DNA from: Methylobacterium aquaticum
GTDB taxonomy: Bacteria; Pseudomonadota; Alphaproteobacteria; Rhizobiales; Beijerinckiaceae
DNA length: 64,000 nt
Direction of reading: 5' to 3'
NCBI RefSeq assembly: GCF_016804325.1
Contig: NZ_CP043627.1
Span: 1,262,001 to 1,326,000 of the forward strand
A model generated the notes under the pieces. The model saw only the letters and a list, made by a program, of their open reading frames with translations, was not told the DNA's origin and ran no database searches. This document shows, piece after piece, positions 18,246 to 26,999 of the stretch (position 1 is the stretch's first letter; the number at the start of each line of letters is the position of its first letter). Both the position numbers and the translations under genes were made by a program.

Positions 18246-19115
18246 ATGACCCACACCAACCCCGCCCTGCGGCGGCACGAGCGGCGCGAGCAGCTGATCG
18301 TCCTCGCGCTCCTCGCCCCCGCCCTCGCGGTCGTCACGGCGCTCCTCGCGGTGCCGCTCGCCTGGCTCGCCGTGCAGTCGGTCACCGCCGACGGGGCCCT
18401 CACCCTCGAGCATTACCGGCGCTTCCTCACCGAGGACATCTACTGGCGCAGCTTCCTGCTCACCTTCCGCATCGCGCTCACCGTCACGGTGCTGGCGGTT
18501 CTGCTCGGCTATCCGGTCGCCTACGCGGCCGCGACCCTGCCCCGGCGCTGGAGCGTCGTGGTGCTCGGGCTGGTGATCCTGCCGTTCTGGACCAGCGTGC
18601 TGGTGCGCGCCTATGCCTGGATGGTGCTCCTGCAGCGCCGGGGCCTCGTGAACGGGATGCTCCAGGGGCTCGGCCTCACCGACCAGCCGATCGCGCTCAT
18701 CAACAACGAGTTCGGCACGGTGCTGGCCACCCTGCACATCCTCCTGCCCTTCATGGTGCTGCCGCTCTACGCCACGATGCAGCGCATCCCCCGCGACCTG
18801 ATGCTCGCCGGCGCCAGCCTCGGCGGCTGCCCGCTCCACGTCTTCCGCCGGGTGTTCCTGCCGCTGTCGATGCCGGGCGTGGTCGCCGGCACGGTGCTGG
18901 TCTTCGTGCTGGCGCTCGGCTTCTACATCACGCCGGAACTGCTCGGCGGCGGGCGCACCTTCATGGTGTCGATGCTGGTGAGCCGCAACGTCGAGCTCTA
19001 CAACCAGTGGGGCGCGGCGAGCGCCATCGGGGTCGTGCTGCTGGTCTGCGTCGCCGCCCTGTTCTGGCTCGCCTCCCGGGTGGTCCCCCTCGAGCGCATC
19101 ATGGGAGCCCGCTGA
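18246..19115 (+). CDS. ABC transporter permease 1 (PotB-like)
   Basis: 289 residues with six hydrophobic segments. The cytoplasmic EAA loop that contacts the ATPase is GASLGGCPLHVFRRVFLPLS. An N-terminal helix, then LGYPVAYAAATLPRRW and PFWTSVLVRAYAWM, match PotB/PotH-type permeases. Its TGA overlaps the ATG of permease 2 (TGATG), so the pair is translationally coupled. Confidence 0.93.
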   Translation: MTHTNPALRRHERREQLIVLALLAPALAVVTALLAVPLAWLAVQSVTADGALTLEHYRRFLTEDIYWRSFLLTFRIALTVTVLAVLLGYPVAYAAATLPRRWSVVVLGLVILPFWTSVLVRAYAWMVLLQRRGLVNGMLQGLGLTDQPIALINNEFGTVLATLHILLPFMVLPLYATMQRIPRDLMLAGASLGGCPLHVFRRVFLPLSMPGVVAGTVLVFVLALGFYITPELLGGGRTFMVSMLVSRNVELYNQWGAASAIGVVLLVCVAALFWLASRVVPLERIMGAR

Positions 19116-19909
19116 TGAACGCCTCGCTCCCCGCCCGCCTCGCGCTCGGCACCGTCGTCGCCCTGGTGCTGCTGTTCCTGGTGCTGCCGATCCTGATCGT
19201 GGTGCCGATGTCGTTCTCGAACGCGCGGTTCCTCACCTTCCCGCCGCCGGGCTATTCCTTGCGCTGGTACGAGGCGTTCTTCGGCAGCCCGGCCTGGATG
19301 CAGGCGGCGCGGGTCAGCCTCGGGGTGGCAATCGCCACCGCGCTCGGCGCCACGCTGATCGGCACCGCGGCGGCCTACGCGCTCAGCATGAGCGGGTCGC
19401 GGCTCGCCCGCAGCCTGACGGTGATCCTGCTCCTGCCGCTGGTCGTCCCGATCGTCATCACGGCGATCGGCGTGTTCTTCGTCTTCGCCAGGACCGGGCT
19501 GCTCGCCACCCTGCCGGGGCTGGTGCTCGCCAACGTGATGCTGGCCACCCCCTACGTCGTCACCTCGGTGCTGGCGGGCCTGCGCGGCTTCGACCCGGCG
19601 CAGGAGATGGTGGCGCGCAGCCTCGGCATGAACCGCCTGCGCGCCTTCCTGTCGGTGACGCTGCCGCAGATCCGCCCGAGCGTGGTCTCGGGCGCGCTGT
19701 TCGCCTTCATCTCGGCCCTCGACGAGACCGTGGTGGCGATCTTCATCGCCGGCGGCCAGAACCAGACCCTGACGAAGCGGATGTTCACCTCGCTGCGCGA
19801 CGAGATCGACCCCACCATCGCGGCGATCTCCTCGCTGCTCACCGCCGCCTCGCTGATGGTGGTGGTGCTGGCGAGCCTGAGCGCCCGCAAGTCGTCCACC
19901 CGTTCATGA
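19115..19909 (+). CDS. ABC transporter permease 2 (PotC-like)
   Basis: 264 residues with six hydrophobic segments and the EAA loop ARSLGMNRLRAFLSVTLPQI. PotC/PotI-type features include VVPMSFSNARFLTFPPPG near the N terminus and ALDETVVAIFIAGG. It completes a two-permease, one-ATPase, one-binding-protein importer. Its last bases overlap the start of the GMC oxidoreductase gene by 4. Confidence 0.93.
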   Translation: MNASLPARLALGTVVALVLLFLVLPILIVVPMSFSNARFLTFPPPGYSLRWYEAFFGSPAWMQAARVSLGVAIATALGATLIGTAAAYALSMSGSRLARSLTVILLLPLVVPIVITAIGVFFVFARTGLLATLPGLVLANVMLATPYVVTSVLAGLRGFDPAQEMVARSLGMNRLRAFLSVTLPQIRPSVVSGALFAFISALDETVVAIFIAGGQNQTLTKRMFTSLRDEIDPTIAAISSLLTAASLMVVVLASLSARKSSTRS

Positions 19910-21627
19910 CCGCGATCCTGATCCTCGGCGGCGGCTCAGCCGGCTGCGTGCTGGCCGCGCGGCTCTCGGAGGAGCCGTCGTTCCGCGTCACCCTGGTGGA
20001 GGCCGGCAACGACCTGACCGCGGCGGGAATGCCGCCGGAGATCCGCAGCCGCTATCCCGGCCGGGCCTATCTCGACCCGCGCAACATCTGGCCCCGGCTG
20101 ACCGCCAGGATGGGGGCCCCCGCCGGCAACCGCCCGGAGGCGCCGGCGCCGCGGCGCTACGAGCAGGCCCGCCGCCTCGGCGGCGGCTCGGCGATCAACG
20201 CCATGATGGCCAATCGCGGCGCGCCGGGCGATTACGACGAGTGGGGGGCGCTCGGCGCCGAGGGCTGGTCGTGGGAGACCTGCCTGCCCTATTTCCGCAA
20301 GCTCGAATCCGACCGCGATCGCGGCGGCGACCTGCACGGCCGGGACGGGCCGCTGCCGATCCGCCGGGCGAGGCCCGACCAGCTCTCGCCCTTCGTCGCC
20401 GCCACGATGCGGGCGCTCGACGCGCAGGGTCACCCGGCCGGGGACGACCAGAACGGGCCCTGGCGGGACGGGGTCTATGTCGGCACGACCGCGATCTCGG
20501 ATGACGGCGAGCGGGTGCCGGTCTCGGTCGCCTACCTGACCCCGGCGGTGCGGGCGCGACCGAACCTGACCGTGCGCACCGGCCTGCTCGCCGAGCGGAT
20601 CCTGTTCGAGGGCAGGCAGGCGGTCGGCGCCGTTCTGGCGCCGCTCGCCGGCGGCCTCCCCGAGACGATCCACGCCGACCACGTCGTCGTGGCGGCGGGC
20701 GCGATCCACAGCCCGGCCCTCCTGATGCGCAGCGGCGTCGGGCCCGGGGCGGCGTTGCGCCGGCACGGGGTGACGGTGGTCGCCGACCGGCCGGGGATCG
20801 GCCGCAACCTGATGGAACATCCCTCGATCGCGGTCTCGGCCTATCTCACCCGCGCCGGCCGGGTCCGCGACCGGGCCGAGCACCACGAGCAGGCGATCCT
20901 GCGCTACTCATCTCGCTTGCCCGGTACGCCGGAGGGCGACATGCACGGCGCGATCCTGTCGCGGACCGGCTGGCACAGCTTGGGCCGGCGGATCGGCGGG
21001 ATCTTCTTCTGGGTCAACAAGTCGTATTCGCGCGGCGAGGTCACCCTGGCCTCGCCCGACCCGCGGAGCGAGCCGCGAGTCGATTTCCGCATGCTGTCCG
21101 ATCCGCGCGACCTCACCCGGCTGATGGACGCGGTCCGCCGCGGCGCCCGGGCCCTCGGCGATCCCTCCCTCGCGGGTCTGCGCGGCCCGGTCTTCCCGGC
21201 GAGCTACTCGCCGCGGGTCGCCCGGGCGGCGGCGCCCCGGCCCTGGCCGGCGGCGCAACGGGGCATCCTGTCGGGGCTCCTCGATAGCGCCGGCCCGGCC
21301 CGCGCCGCGCTGATCCACGGTCTCGTCACGCAAGGCGTCACCCTCGACCGCCTGCTCGCCGACGAGCGGACGCTCGCCGCCTTCGTGTCGGCCGAGGTCG
21401 GGGGCACCTGGCATCCGTCCGGCACCTGCCGCATGGGTGCGGCCGACGACCCGATGAGCGTCTGCGACGGCGCGGGCCGCGTGCGCGGCATCGACGGCTT
21501 GAGCGTCTGCGACGCCTCGCTGATGCCGACGATCCCGCGGGCCAACACCAACATCCCGACCGTGATGATCGCCGAGCGCATCGCCGACCTGATCCGGCAG
21601 CAAGGCGCGGCGACGCTACGGACCTGA
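19906..21627 (+). CDS. GMC-family FAD oxidoreductase (choline dehydrogenase-like)
   Basis: 573 residues. FAD-binding ILILGGGSAGCVLAARLSEE at the N terminus, GMC signature 1 region RRLGGGSAINAMM, signature 2 VVAAGAIHSPALLMRSGVGP, and the C-terminal active-site region GTWHPSGTCRMG with catalytic His. The family oxidises alcohols. It is the last gene of the importer operon (ATGA overlap with the permease), so it may act on an alcohol or amino-alcohol taken up by it. A dispersed repeat follows immediately after the stop. Confidence 0.92.
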   Translation: MTAILILGGGSAGCVLAARLSEEPSFRVTLVEAGNDLTAAGMPPEIRSRYPGRAYLDPRNIWPRLTARMGAPAGNRPEAPAPRRYEQARRLGGGSAINAMMANRGAPGDYDEWGALGAEGWSWETCLPYFRKLESDRDRGGDLHGRDGPLPIRRARPDQLSPFVAATMRALDAQGHPAGDDQNGPWRDGVYVGTTAISDDGERVPVSVAYLTPAVRARPNLTVRTGLLAERILFEGRQAVGAVLAPLAGGLPETIHADHVVVAAGAIHSPALLMRSGVGPGAALRRHGVTVVADRPGIGRNLMEHPSIAVSAYLTRAGRVRDRAEHHEQAILRYSSRLPGTPEGDMHGAILSRTGWHSLGRRIGGIFFWVNKSYSRGEVTLASPDPRSEPRVDFRMLSDPRDLTRLMDAVRRGARALGDPSLAGLRGPVFPASYSPRVARAAAPRPWPAAQRGILSGLLDSAGPARAALIHGLVTQGVTLDRLLADERTLAAFVSAEVGGTWHPSGTCRMGAADDPMSVCDGAGRVRGIDGLSVCDASLMPTIPRANTNIPTVMIAERIADLIRQQGAATLRT

Positions 21628-21729
21628 GCGGACTTGCTTTGGCAGGCCAACGCTTCGCCCGCTTGAGGTCTTGTTTCGTGGCAGATTTTCGCGCCGAACC
21701 GGTCACCACTTCGGCGAGATCCGCTCAGC
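21627..21729. repeat. Dispersed intergenic repeat type 2, copy 1
   Basis: About 100 bases directly after the GMC gene, reading GGCAGGCCAACGCTTCGCCC and on to TCGCGCCGAACCGGTCACC. The same sequence, inverted and roughly 80 percent identical, follows trmO at 39057-39160. Fragments recur near 24552-24590 (GGCAGGCCACACGC) and 25050-25085. Function unknown; both full copies start at a gene's 3' end. Confidence 0.7.
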
Positions 21730-21832
21730 CTGTCGGTCGAGGACCGGACGGCGGCGGCCCGACCCCCGGCTCCCGCATTCCCCGAGACGCGCGCCGGCGG
21801 TGCCGACCGCGCCCTGCCTCGTCGCCGTCGCG

Positions 21833-23224
21833 TCAGGAGACGGCGCGGCCGCCCTGCTTGACGGCGAGGAAGAAGTCGGGCCGCCCGACCTGGCCGCCCT
21901 TCAGCGCCAGTTCGAGCCCGTCGAGGGGCGTGTCGGCGCCATGCGCACGGCAGAGCGGCGAGCCCGGATCGAGGGGGCCGAGCGCGGTCAGCGCGTCGAG
22001 GCCGAGCTGCATCGCGGCATGGCCCGAGGTGTCGCCGCCGGCGATCACCGCCCGGGTCAGGCCGGCCGGCCGCACGATGTCGCGCAAAGCGCGCCCGAGC
22101 CCGGCACCGAGCCGCTCGCTCGCCGCGACCGGATCGAGGCCCGCCGTGGCGACCGCCTCCCGCAGGGCGGCGACGCCCGGATCGTCCGGGCCGGCAGCGC
22201 TGTAGATCAGCGGGTCGCGACCCTCGCCGAGCGCCCGGAGCGCCGCCTCGGCCGCCCGGCCGATCTCCCGCGCGAAGGCCGGCGCGTCGACCACGAGGCG
22301 CGCATCGAGGCGGATGCCGGCAAATCCCCGGTCGAGGGCGTGGGCGATCTGCCCGGCCGTCGCCGGCGAGACCGAGCCGGAGACGGCGGCGATCCGCGCG
22401 ACCGGGCCGGGCCGGGAGGCCGGCGCCTCGGCCGGCAGCAGGCCGGCGGCGCGCCAATAGGCGACGAGGGCGGCCTCGATCCCCTGCGACCCGATCGCGA
22501 AGACGGGCTTGTCGCCCCGCTCCCAGATCAGGCGGCCGGCCTCGACCAGGGTCTCCTCGTCGAGCACGTCGAGGGAGACGATCCGGGCGCCCTCCTCCCT
22601 CGCCCGGGCCAAGGCGGCGTCGCCCTCGCCGCGCTTCATCGCCACGAAGTCGACGAGGCCGACCGGGAGCGCCGTCTGGCGGGCGAGGTGGCGGCCGAGA
22701 TCGGCCTCGTCCATCGGCGTGACCGGGTGGCGGGCCATGGTCGGGTGGCGGTCGAGGCGGTGCCCCCGGCCGTCGGCCATCGCGAACAGGTGGCCGAAGC
22801 TCTGGTAGCGCCCCATCCCCGGATCGGCGACGACCATCGGGATCCAGTCGCCGGAAAAGATGCTCCGGCCGATCTCGGCGGCCCGGCCGATCGAGCCGAC
22901 CTGCGGCGCCGAATCGAAGGTCGAGCAGGCCTTGTAATGCGCCACCGGCGCTCCCAGCGAGGCGAGGAGCCGGAAGGCGGGCGGCAATTCCCGGTCCATC
23001 CAGGCCGGCGGCTGCGAGCGCGCCACCCCGGCGATGCCGATCGCCCGGGCGCCCGCGAAGTCCCTCAGGCGCGCCGCGCTCGGGGTCGAGAGAAACAGCA
23101 CGGTCTCGAGCCCGGCGAAGGCCGGCACCTCCATCGCCGCCGAGGAGCCGGTGAAGTCGTCGCCGTAGAAGGCGACGAGGGGGCCGTCGGGGAGCGGGCG
23201 GGGAGCCTGGATTGTCCCGCTCAC
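21833..23224 (-). CDS. Four-carbon acid sugar kinase family protein (DUF1537; OiaK/OtnK-like)
   Basis: 463 residues. The N-terminal domain begins FYGDDFTGSSAAMEVPAFAG, the family's DDxTG sugar-acid site. The C-terminal ATP-binding domain contains VSGSVSPATAGQI and VIAGGDTSGHAAM. These kinases phosphorylate four-carbon or branched sugar acids with ATP. The GTG start at 23224 overlaps the stop of the RuBisCO-like gene (GTGA), so the two proteins are co-made. In known apiose/isoapionate pathways a DUF1537 kinase makes the phosphorylated substrate of a RuBisCO-like protein, which matches this pairing; the substrate here is inferred. Confidence 0.88.
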   Translation of the reverse strand: MSGTIQAPRPLPDGPLVAFYGDDFTGSSAAMEVPAFAGLETVLFLSTPSAARLRDFAGARAIGIAGVARSQPPAWMDRELPPAFRLLASLGAPVAHYKACSTFDSAPQVGSIGRAAEIGRSIFSGDWIPMVVADPGMGRYQSFGHLFAMADGRGHRLDRHPTMARHPVTPMDEADLGRHLARQTALPVGLVDFVAMKRGEGDAALARAREEGARIVSLDVLDEETLVEAGRLIWERGDKPVFAIGSQGIEAALVAYWRAAGLLPAEAPASRPGPVARIAAVSGSVSPATAGQIAHALDRGFAGIRLDARLVVDAPAFAREIGRAAEAALRALGEGRDPLIYSAAGPDDPGVAALREAVATAGLDPVAASERLGAGLGRALRDIVRPAGLTRAVIAGGDTSGHAAMQLGLDALTALGPLDPGSPLCRAHGADTPLDGLELALKGGQVGRPDFFLAVKQGGRAVS

Positions 23225-24495
23225 GCCGCGCCCTCCAGCGCCTGGGAGAGGGCCGGATGGGTGCGGGCGTGGTCTTCCAGCGGAATGCCCGCCACCGCCG
23301 CCTCCCAGGCCTGGCGGAACGCCGCCACCCCCTCCCCCGGCCCGCCCGGATGGGCGACGATGCCGCCGCCCGCGGTGACGATGAGGTCGGTCGCGCCGAG
23401 GGCCGCGTAGGTGCCGGGGGCCTGCCGCACCGTCTGGCCCGAGGAGAAGACCGGCATGGCGAGGCACGGCTTGTCGGGAAAGAGCGGGGTCAGGCAGGTC
23501 CGGGCCGAGGCGACGACGCTGTCGTCCTCCTCCGAGAACTTGTTGTCGAGGCCGTTGACGTGCATGTGGTCGGCGCCGGCGAGCCGCCAGATCTTCTGCC
23601 AGGCGACGTAGGACCAGCCGAGCAGCGGGTGGCGGGTGAGATACCCCCAGCCGTTCCGGTGGGCGTGGATCGGCAGCTCGCTCGTGCGCGCCAGCGCGAT
23701 CATGCCGACGAGGCCGACCGAGTTGAGGCTCGCCATCACGCAGGTGCCGCCGAGATCGCGCACGAGGTCGTGGCGCCGGCGCATCTCGTCGATCTCACCG
23801 GTGAGGTTGAAGGCGACCATCACCTTCTTGCCGGTGCGCTCGGCATGGTCGTCGACGACCCGCATCACGGCGCGCGCCCGCGCGTCGAACGGGCAATGCG
23901 GCCCGTCGGCCTGCAACTCGTCGTCCTTGATGAAGTCGATCCCGCCCTCGCACAGGGTGCGGACCAGGGCGGCGGTCTCGTCGGGCCCGAAGCCGACGCT
24001 CGGCTTGATGATGGTGCCGATGATCGGCCGTCCCTCGACGCCGGCGAGGCGGCGCGTCCCGGCAATGCCGAAGCGCGGGCCCGGATAGGCGTCGGCGAAG
24101 GCCTGGGGCAGCCGGAGGTCGAGGAGGCGCAGGCCCGTGACCGGGCGCAGCTCGAACAGGTTGCCGGCCACGGTGGCGAGGAGGTTCGGCAGGGAGGGGC
24201 CGAGATTCTCGATCGGCCAGGACAGGGTGACGCGGGCGCGGCGCAGCTTCGCCGGGTCGATGGCGGCGGTGGTCGGCAGCGAGGGGGACGCGACGCCCTC
24301 GTCCAGCACTTCCAGCCGCTCGACCCGGGCGGCGGAGCGGGCCTTGAGTTCCGGCGTCTCGCCCGGCACCGGCACGAAGGTGCCGCTCGATTGCTCGCCG
24401 GCCATCGTCTCCGCCACGCGGCGGGGATCGCTCGCGGTCTCGAGGAGATAGTCGGCCTCGATCCGCACCGGGGGCGCGATGGGGCGCTGGCTCAT
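23221..24495 (-). CDS. RuBisCO-like protein (form IV; OiaX-like)
   Basis: 424 residues, the RuBisCO large-subunit fold. Lys164 in TIIKPSVGF corresponds to the first active-site lysine. The metal-binding motif is intact as FIKDDE (Lys190, Asp192, Glu193), with PIHAHRNGWG further on (His279, Arg280). Loop 6 and other CO2-fixing features differ, so this is form IV, not a carboxylase. Metal and carbamylation residues are kept, so it is probably an active enzyme. Paired with a DUF1537 kinase it resembles 3-oxo-isoapionate-4-phosphate-acting OiaX, but sequence alone does not prove that substrate. First gene of a two-gene operon. Confidence 0.9.
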   Translation of the reverse strand: MSQRPIAPPVRIEADYLLETASDPRRVAETMAGEQSSGTFVPVPGETPELKARSAARVERLEVLDEGVASPSLPTTAAIDPAKLRRARVTLSWPIENLGPSLPNLLATVAGNLFELRPVTGLRLLDLRLPQAFADAYPGPRFGIAGTRRLAGVEGRPIIGTIIKPSVGFGPDETAALVRTLCEGGIDFIKDDELQADGPHCPFDARARAVMRVVDDHAERTGKKVMVAFNLTGEIDEMRRRHDLVRDLGGTCVMASLNSVGLVGMIALARTSELPIHAHRNGWGYLTRHPLLGWSYVAWQKIWRLAGADHMHVNGLDNKFSEEDDSVVASARTCLTPLFPDKPCLAMPVFSSGQTVRQAPGTYAALGATDLIVTAGGGIVAHPGGPGEGVAAFRQAWEAAVAGIPLEDHARTHPALSQALEGAA

Positions 24496-24630
24496 TCATT
24501 CCCTCCCGTTCCCCGGTTCCGGGGCCCGCGACGTTGGCGCGAGGGCCCGAGCCTAAGCGGACTTGGCGTGGCAGGCCACACGCTACACGACAGCGGCTTG
24601 ACGCTCGCCAGCGACAGGGCTCCCACTCAC

Positions 24631-24734
24631 CACCTCATCTTGAGGTGTGAGCGAAGCGAGCCTCGAAGGAGGGCTCCAGATGTCTCCGAGCGAACTGGAA
24701 CCCTCCTTCGAGGCTCCTTTCAGTCGCACCTCAG
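24631..24734. repeat. Solo palindromic core of the MITE-like family
   Basis: Contains ACCTCATCTTGAGGTG, CCTCGAAGGAGGGCT and its near complement, then GTCGCACCTCAG, without the outer terminal repeats. It abuts copy B, which starts at 24732. Lies in the roughly 710-base gap between the RuBisCO-like gene and the exported-protein gene. Confidence 0.7.
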
Positions 24735-24984
24735 AGCCTGTTCGAGCAGCACTTCTAGCCAAGACTTGAGGCGGGCGGGATCATCCTACCCGCTCACCTC
24801 ATCCTGAGGTGCGAACGAAGTGAGCCTCGAAGGAGGGCTCCAGGGGTCGCCGAGGCTTCTGGAGCCCTCCTTCGAGGTCAGTCGATCTGCGATCGACTAA
24901 CACCTCAGGATGAGGTGGAAGGGTAGGATATCGCCTAATTCTTCTCAGTTTTTGTCGAACAACTCTGCTCAAATGGGCTCTCAG
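24732..24984. repeat. MITE-like element, copy B
   Basis: Terminal inverted repeats: CAGAGCCTGTTCGAGCAG at 24732-24749 and CTGCTCAAATGGGCTCTCAG at 24965-24984. The nested core runs 24796-24916 (ACCTCATCCTGAGGTG to its complement), with the CCTCGAAGGAGGGCT pair inside. The flank GCGGGCGGGATCATCCTACC is shared with copy E. The remaining bases to 25206 hold only a fragment of the type 2 repeat. Confidence 0.8.
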
Positions 24985-25206
24985 GATGAGGGCGTGGGTG
25001 GGCAGGGCTGGAGCCTCGCATGAACGGTCCCGTAGCGTACCGTCAGCAGGGCAGCGCTTCGGCCGCTCGGGGTCTTGTCCTGCCGTAGCCTCTCGTCGCA
25101 AGGCCTGTGGCTGCCTCGGCGAAACCCGCCCGGGCGGTCACGCTCCCGCCCGGAACGCCCGCTACGGGATTCGGCTCCCCCTCACGAACAGACTGCCCGA
25201 TTGCCG

Positions 25207-25842
25207 ATGCTCGCTCGTTCAGCCGCGCTCCTCGTCCTCCTCACCGGGTCCGCCGTCGCGCAGGACTACAACCGCGCCGACCTGGTGCGCGGCCTCTGCC
25301 ACAAGGATGGCTGCGACGAGTTCCAGGTGCTGCGGGTCGAGCCGATGCTGACCGGCACCACGGGTGTCCTCAAGCGCACGCAGGTGAAGACCTTCCACGC
25401 CAGCCACAGCGGCCGAGCCGAGCGCGAGGCGGAGGCCGGCTACGTCTATTGCTCGCCGACGAAGCCCGCCGTGATGGCCCAGGGCACGAGCCGCACGGCG
25501 GCCTTCATGCTGGCGCCCTTCGCCACCGAGGACAGCAGCGAGACGATCCGCAAGAACGCGAACTTCGTCGCCATGTACTTCGCCATCTGCCACGGCCCGG
25601 ACGTCGCCCGGCAGGCGGTGCGCGACCTGCGCGGTACGGCTTCCTCCCTCGGCTACCGGGTGGCGGCGACGGGTTCGCGGATGGTCGAGCTGAAGGCGCC
25701 CGAGGACATCGTCGACCGCGCGCCGCCGCCGGTGGCCCAGGCTCCCCGCACCGCTCCGCCGAACGCCCCGGCCGCCCCGCTGCGGCGGGAGGCGGCGCCG
25801 GGCCCCGCCCTGCTGCCGCCGGGCGAGATCCCGGAGGATTGA
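25207..25842 (+). CDS. Exported protein of unknown function
   Basis: 211 residues. A short signal peptide (MLARSAALLVLLTGSAVAQ) precedes a roughly 140-residue domain with four cysteines: a CHKDGC pair near the start, YCSP, and an AICHGPD segment. The C terminus is a proline/alanine-rich tail (PPPVAQAPRTAPPNAPAAPL). Start chosen at 25207 because it opens the signal sequence. No family recognised. The Cys spacing suggests disulphides in the periplasm. Confidence 0.7.
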   Translation: MLARSAALLVLLTGSAVAQDYNRADLVRGLCHKDGCDEFQVLRVEPMLTGTTGVLKRTQVKTFHASHSGRAEREAEAGYVYCSPTKPAVMAQGTSRTAAFMLAPFATEDSSETIRKNANFVAMYFAICHGPDVARQAVRDLRGTASSLGYRVAATGSRMVELKAPEDIVDRAPPPVAQAPRTAPPNAPAAPLRREAAPGPALLPPGEIPED

Positions 25843-25881
25843 GACCGGCGGTCGACAGGCATCGCGCGGCGGCGAGCCCGC

Positions 25882-26958
25882 TCACCCCGCCGGGGGATAG
25901 TCGACGTAGCCCTTGGCCCCGCCGGTATACCAGGTCTCGGCGTCGTCGGCGGAGAGCGGGAGGCCTTCGGCGATCCGCCGCGGCAGGTCGGGATTGGCGA
26001 TGAAGGGGCGCCCGAAGGCGATCGCGTCGGCCGCGCCGGCATCGAGGGCGGCCTGGCCTCGCGCCCCGTCATAGTCGGAATTGAGCACGAAGGTGCCGCG
26101 GAACGCCGCCCGCATGAGCGGGGCCACCGGCGGGCGCTCGGCCTTGCCGTTGGTGCCCTCGTATCCCGGCTCGCGCACCTCCAGGAAGGCGATGCCGATC
26201 TCGGACAGCGCCGCGGAGGCCGCCTCGAACAGCGGCTCGGGGTTGCTGTCGTTCACCCCCTGGCGCTCCTCGTTCGGCGACAGGCGCACGCCGGTGCGCT
26301 CGGGCCCGACGATCCCGGCCACCGCCGCCACGACCTCGCGCAGGAAGCGGATCCGGTTCTCGATCGAGCCGCCGTAACGGTCGATGCGGAAATTGGCGTT
26401 GTCGCGCAGGAACTGGTCGATGAGGTAGCCGTTCGCGGCGTGGACCTGCACGCCGTCGAAGCCGGCTTGCACCGCGTTGCGGGCCGCCTGCCGGTAATCG
26501 TCGAGGACGGCCCGGATGTCCTCCTCGGTCATGGCGCGGGCCTCGACATGGGGCGCCTTGCCCTCGTAGGTCCGCGCCAGGCCCGGCATCGTGGTCGCCG
26601 AGGACGAGACCGGCTGGCCCCGCCCGGGCAGGCTCGGATGCACCACCCGCCCCATGTGCCAGAGCTGACACACGATCCTGCCGCCCGCCGCATGGATTGC
26701 GGCGGTGACCGGGCGCCACGCCGCGACCTGTTCAGGGCTCCAGATCCCCGGCGCGTAGGGCCAGCCGAGGCCCTGCGGGCTGATCCCGGTCGCCTCCGAG
26801 ATGACGAGGCCGGCCGATGCCCGCTGGGCGTAGTACTCGACCATCAGATCGGTCGGCACGTGGTCCCGGGTCGCCCGCGCGCGGGTGAGCGGCGCCATGA
26901 ACACCCGGTTGCGCGCATCGAGCGCGCCGAGCCGGATCGGGTCGAGGAGGCTGGGCAA
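25882..26958 (-). CDS. Old Yellow Enzyme-family alkene reductase (NemA-like)
   Basis: 358 residues, an FMN-dependent TIM barrel that reduces activated C=C bonds or nitro groups with NAD(P)H. Seen: the FMN-site start LGALDARNRVFMAPLTRAR, QLWHMGRVVHPSLPG, the substrate-binding HAANGY (His and Asn), DQFLRDNANFRIDRYGGSIE, and GRPFIANPDLP. Full length and intact. Starts 41 bases after the PAP2 gene on the same strand. Confidence 0.93.
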   Translation of the reverse strand: MPSLLDPIRLGALDARNRVFMAPLTRARATRDHVPTDLMVEYYAQRASAGLVISEATGISPQGLGWPYAPGIWSPEQVAAWRPVTAAIHAAGGRIVCQLWHMGRVVHPSLPGRGQPVSSSATTMPGLARTYEGKAPHVEARAMTEEDIRAVLDDYRQAARNAVQAGFDGVQVHAANGYLIDQFLRDNANFRIDRYGGSIENRIRFLREVVAAVAGIVGPERTGVRLSPNEERQGVNDSNPEPLFEAASAALSEIGIAFLEVREPGYEGTNGKAERPPVAPLMRAAFRGTFVLNSDYDGARGQAALDAGAADAIAFGRPFIANPDLPRRIAEGLPLSADDAETWYTGGAKGYVDYPPAG

Positions 26959-26999
26959 GCGCGGACTCCGCTGCGGTCGGGAAGAAGGGTTCAGGGCGG

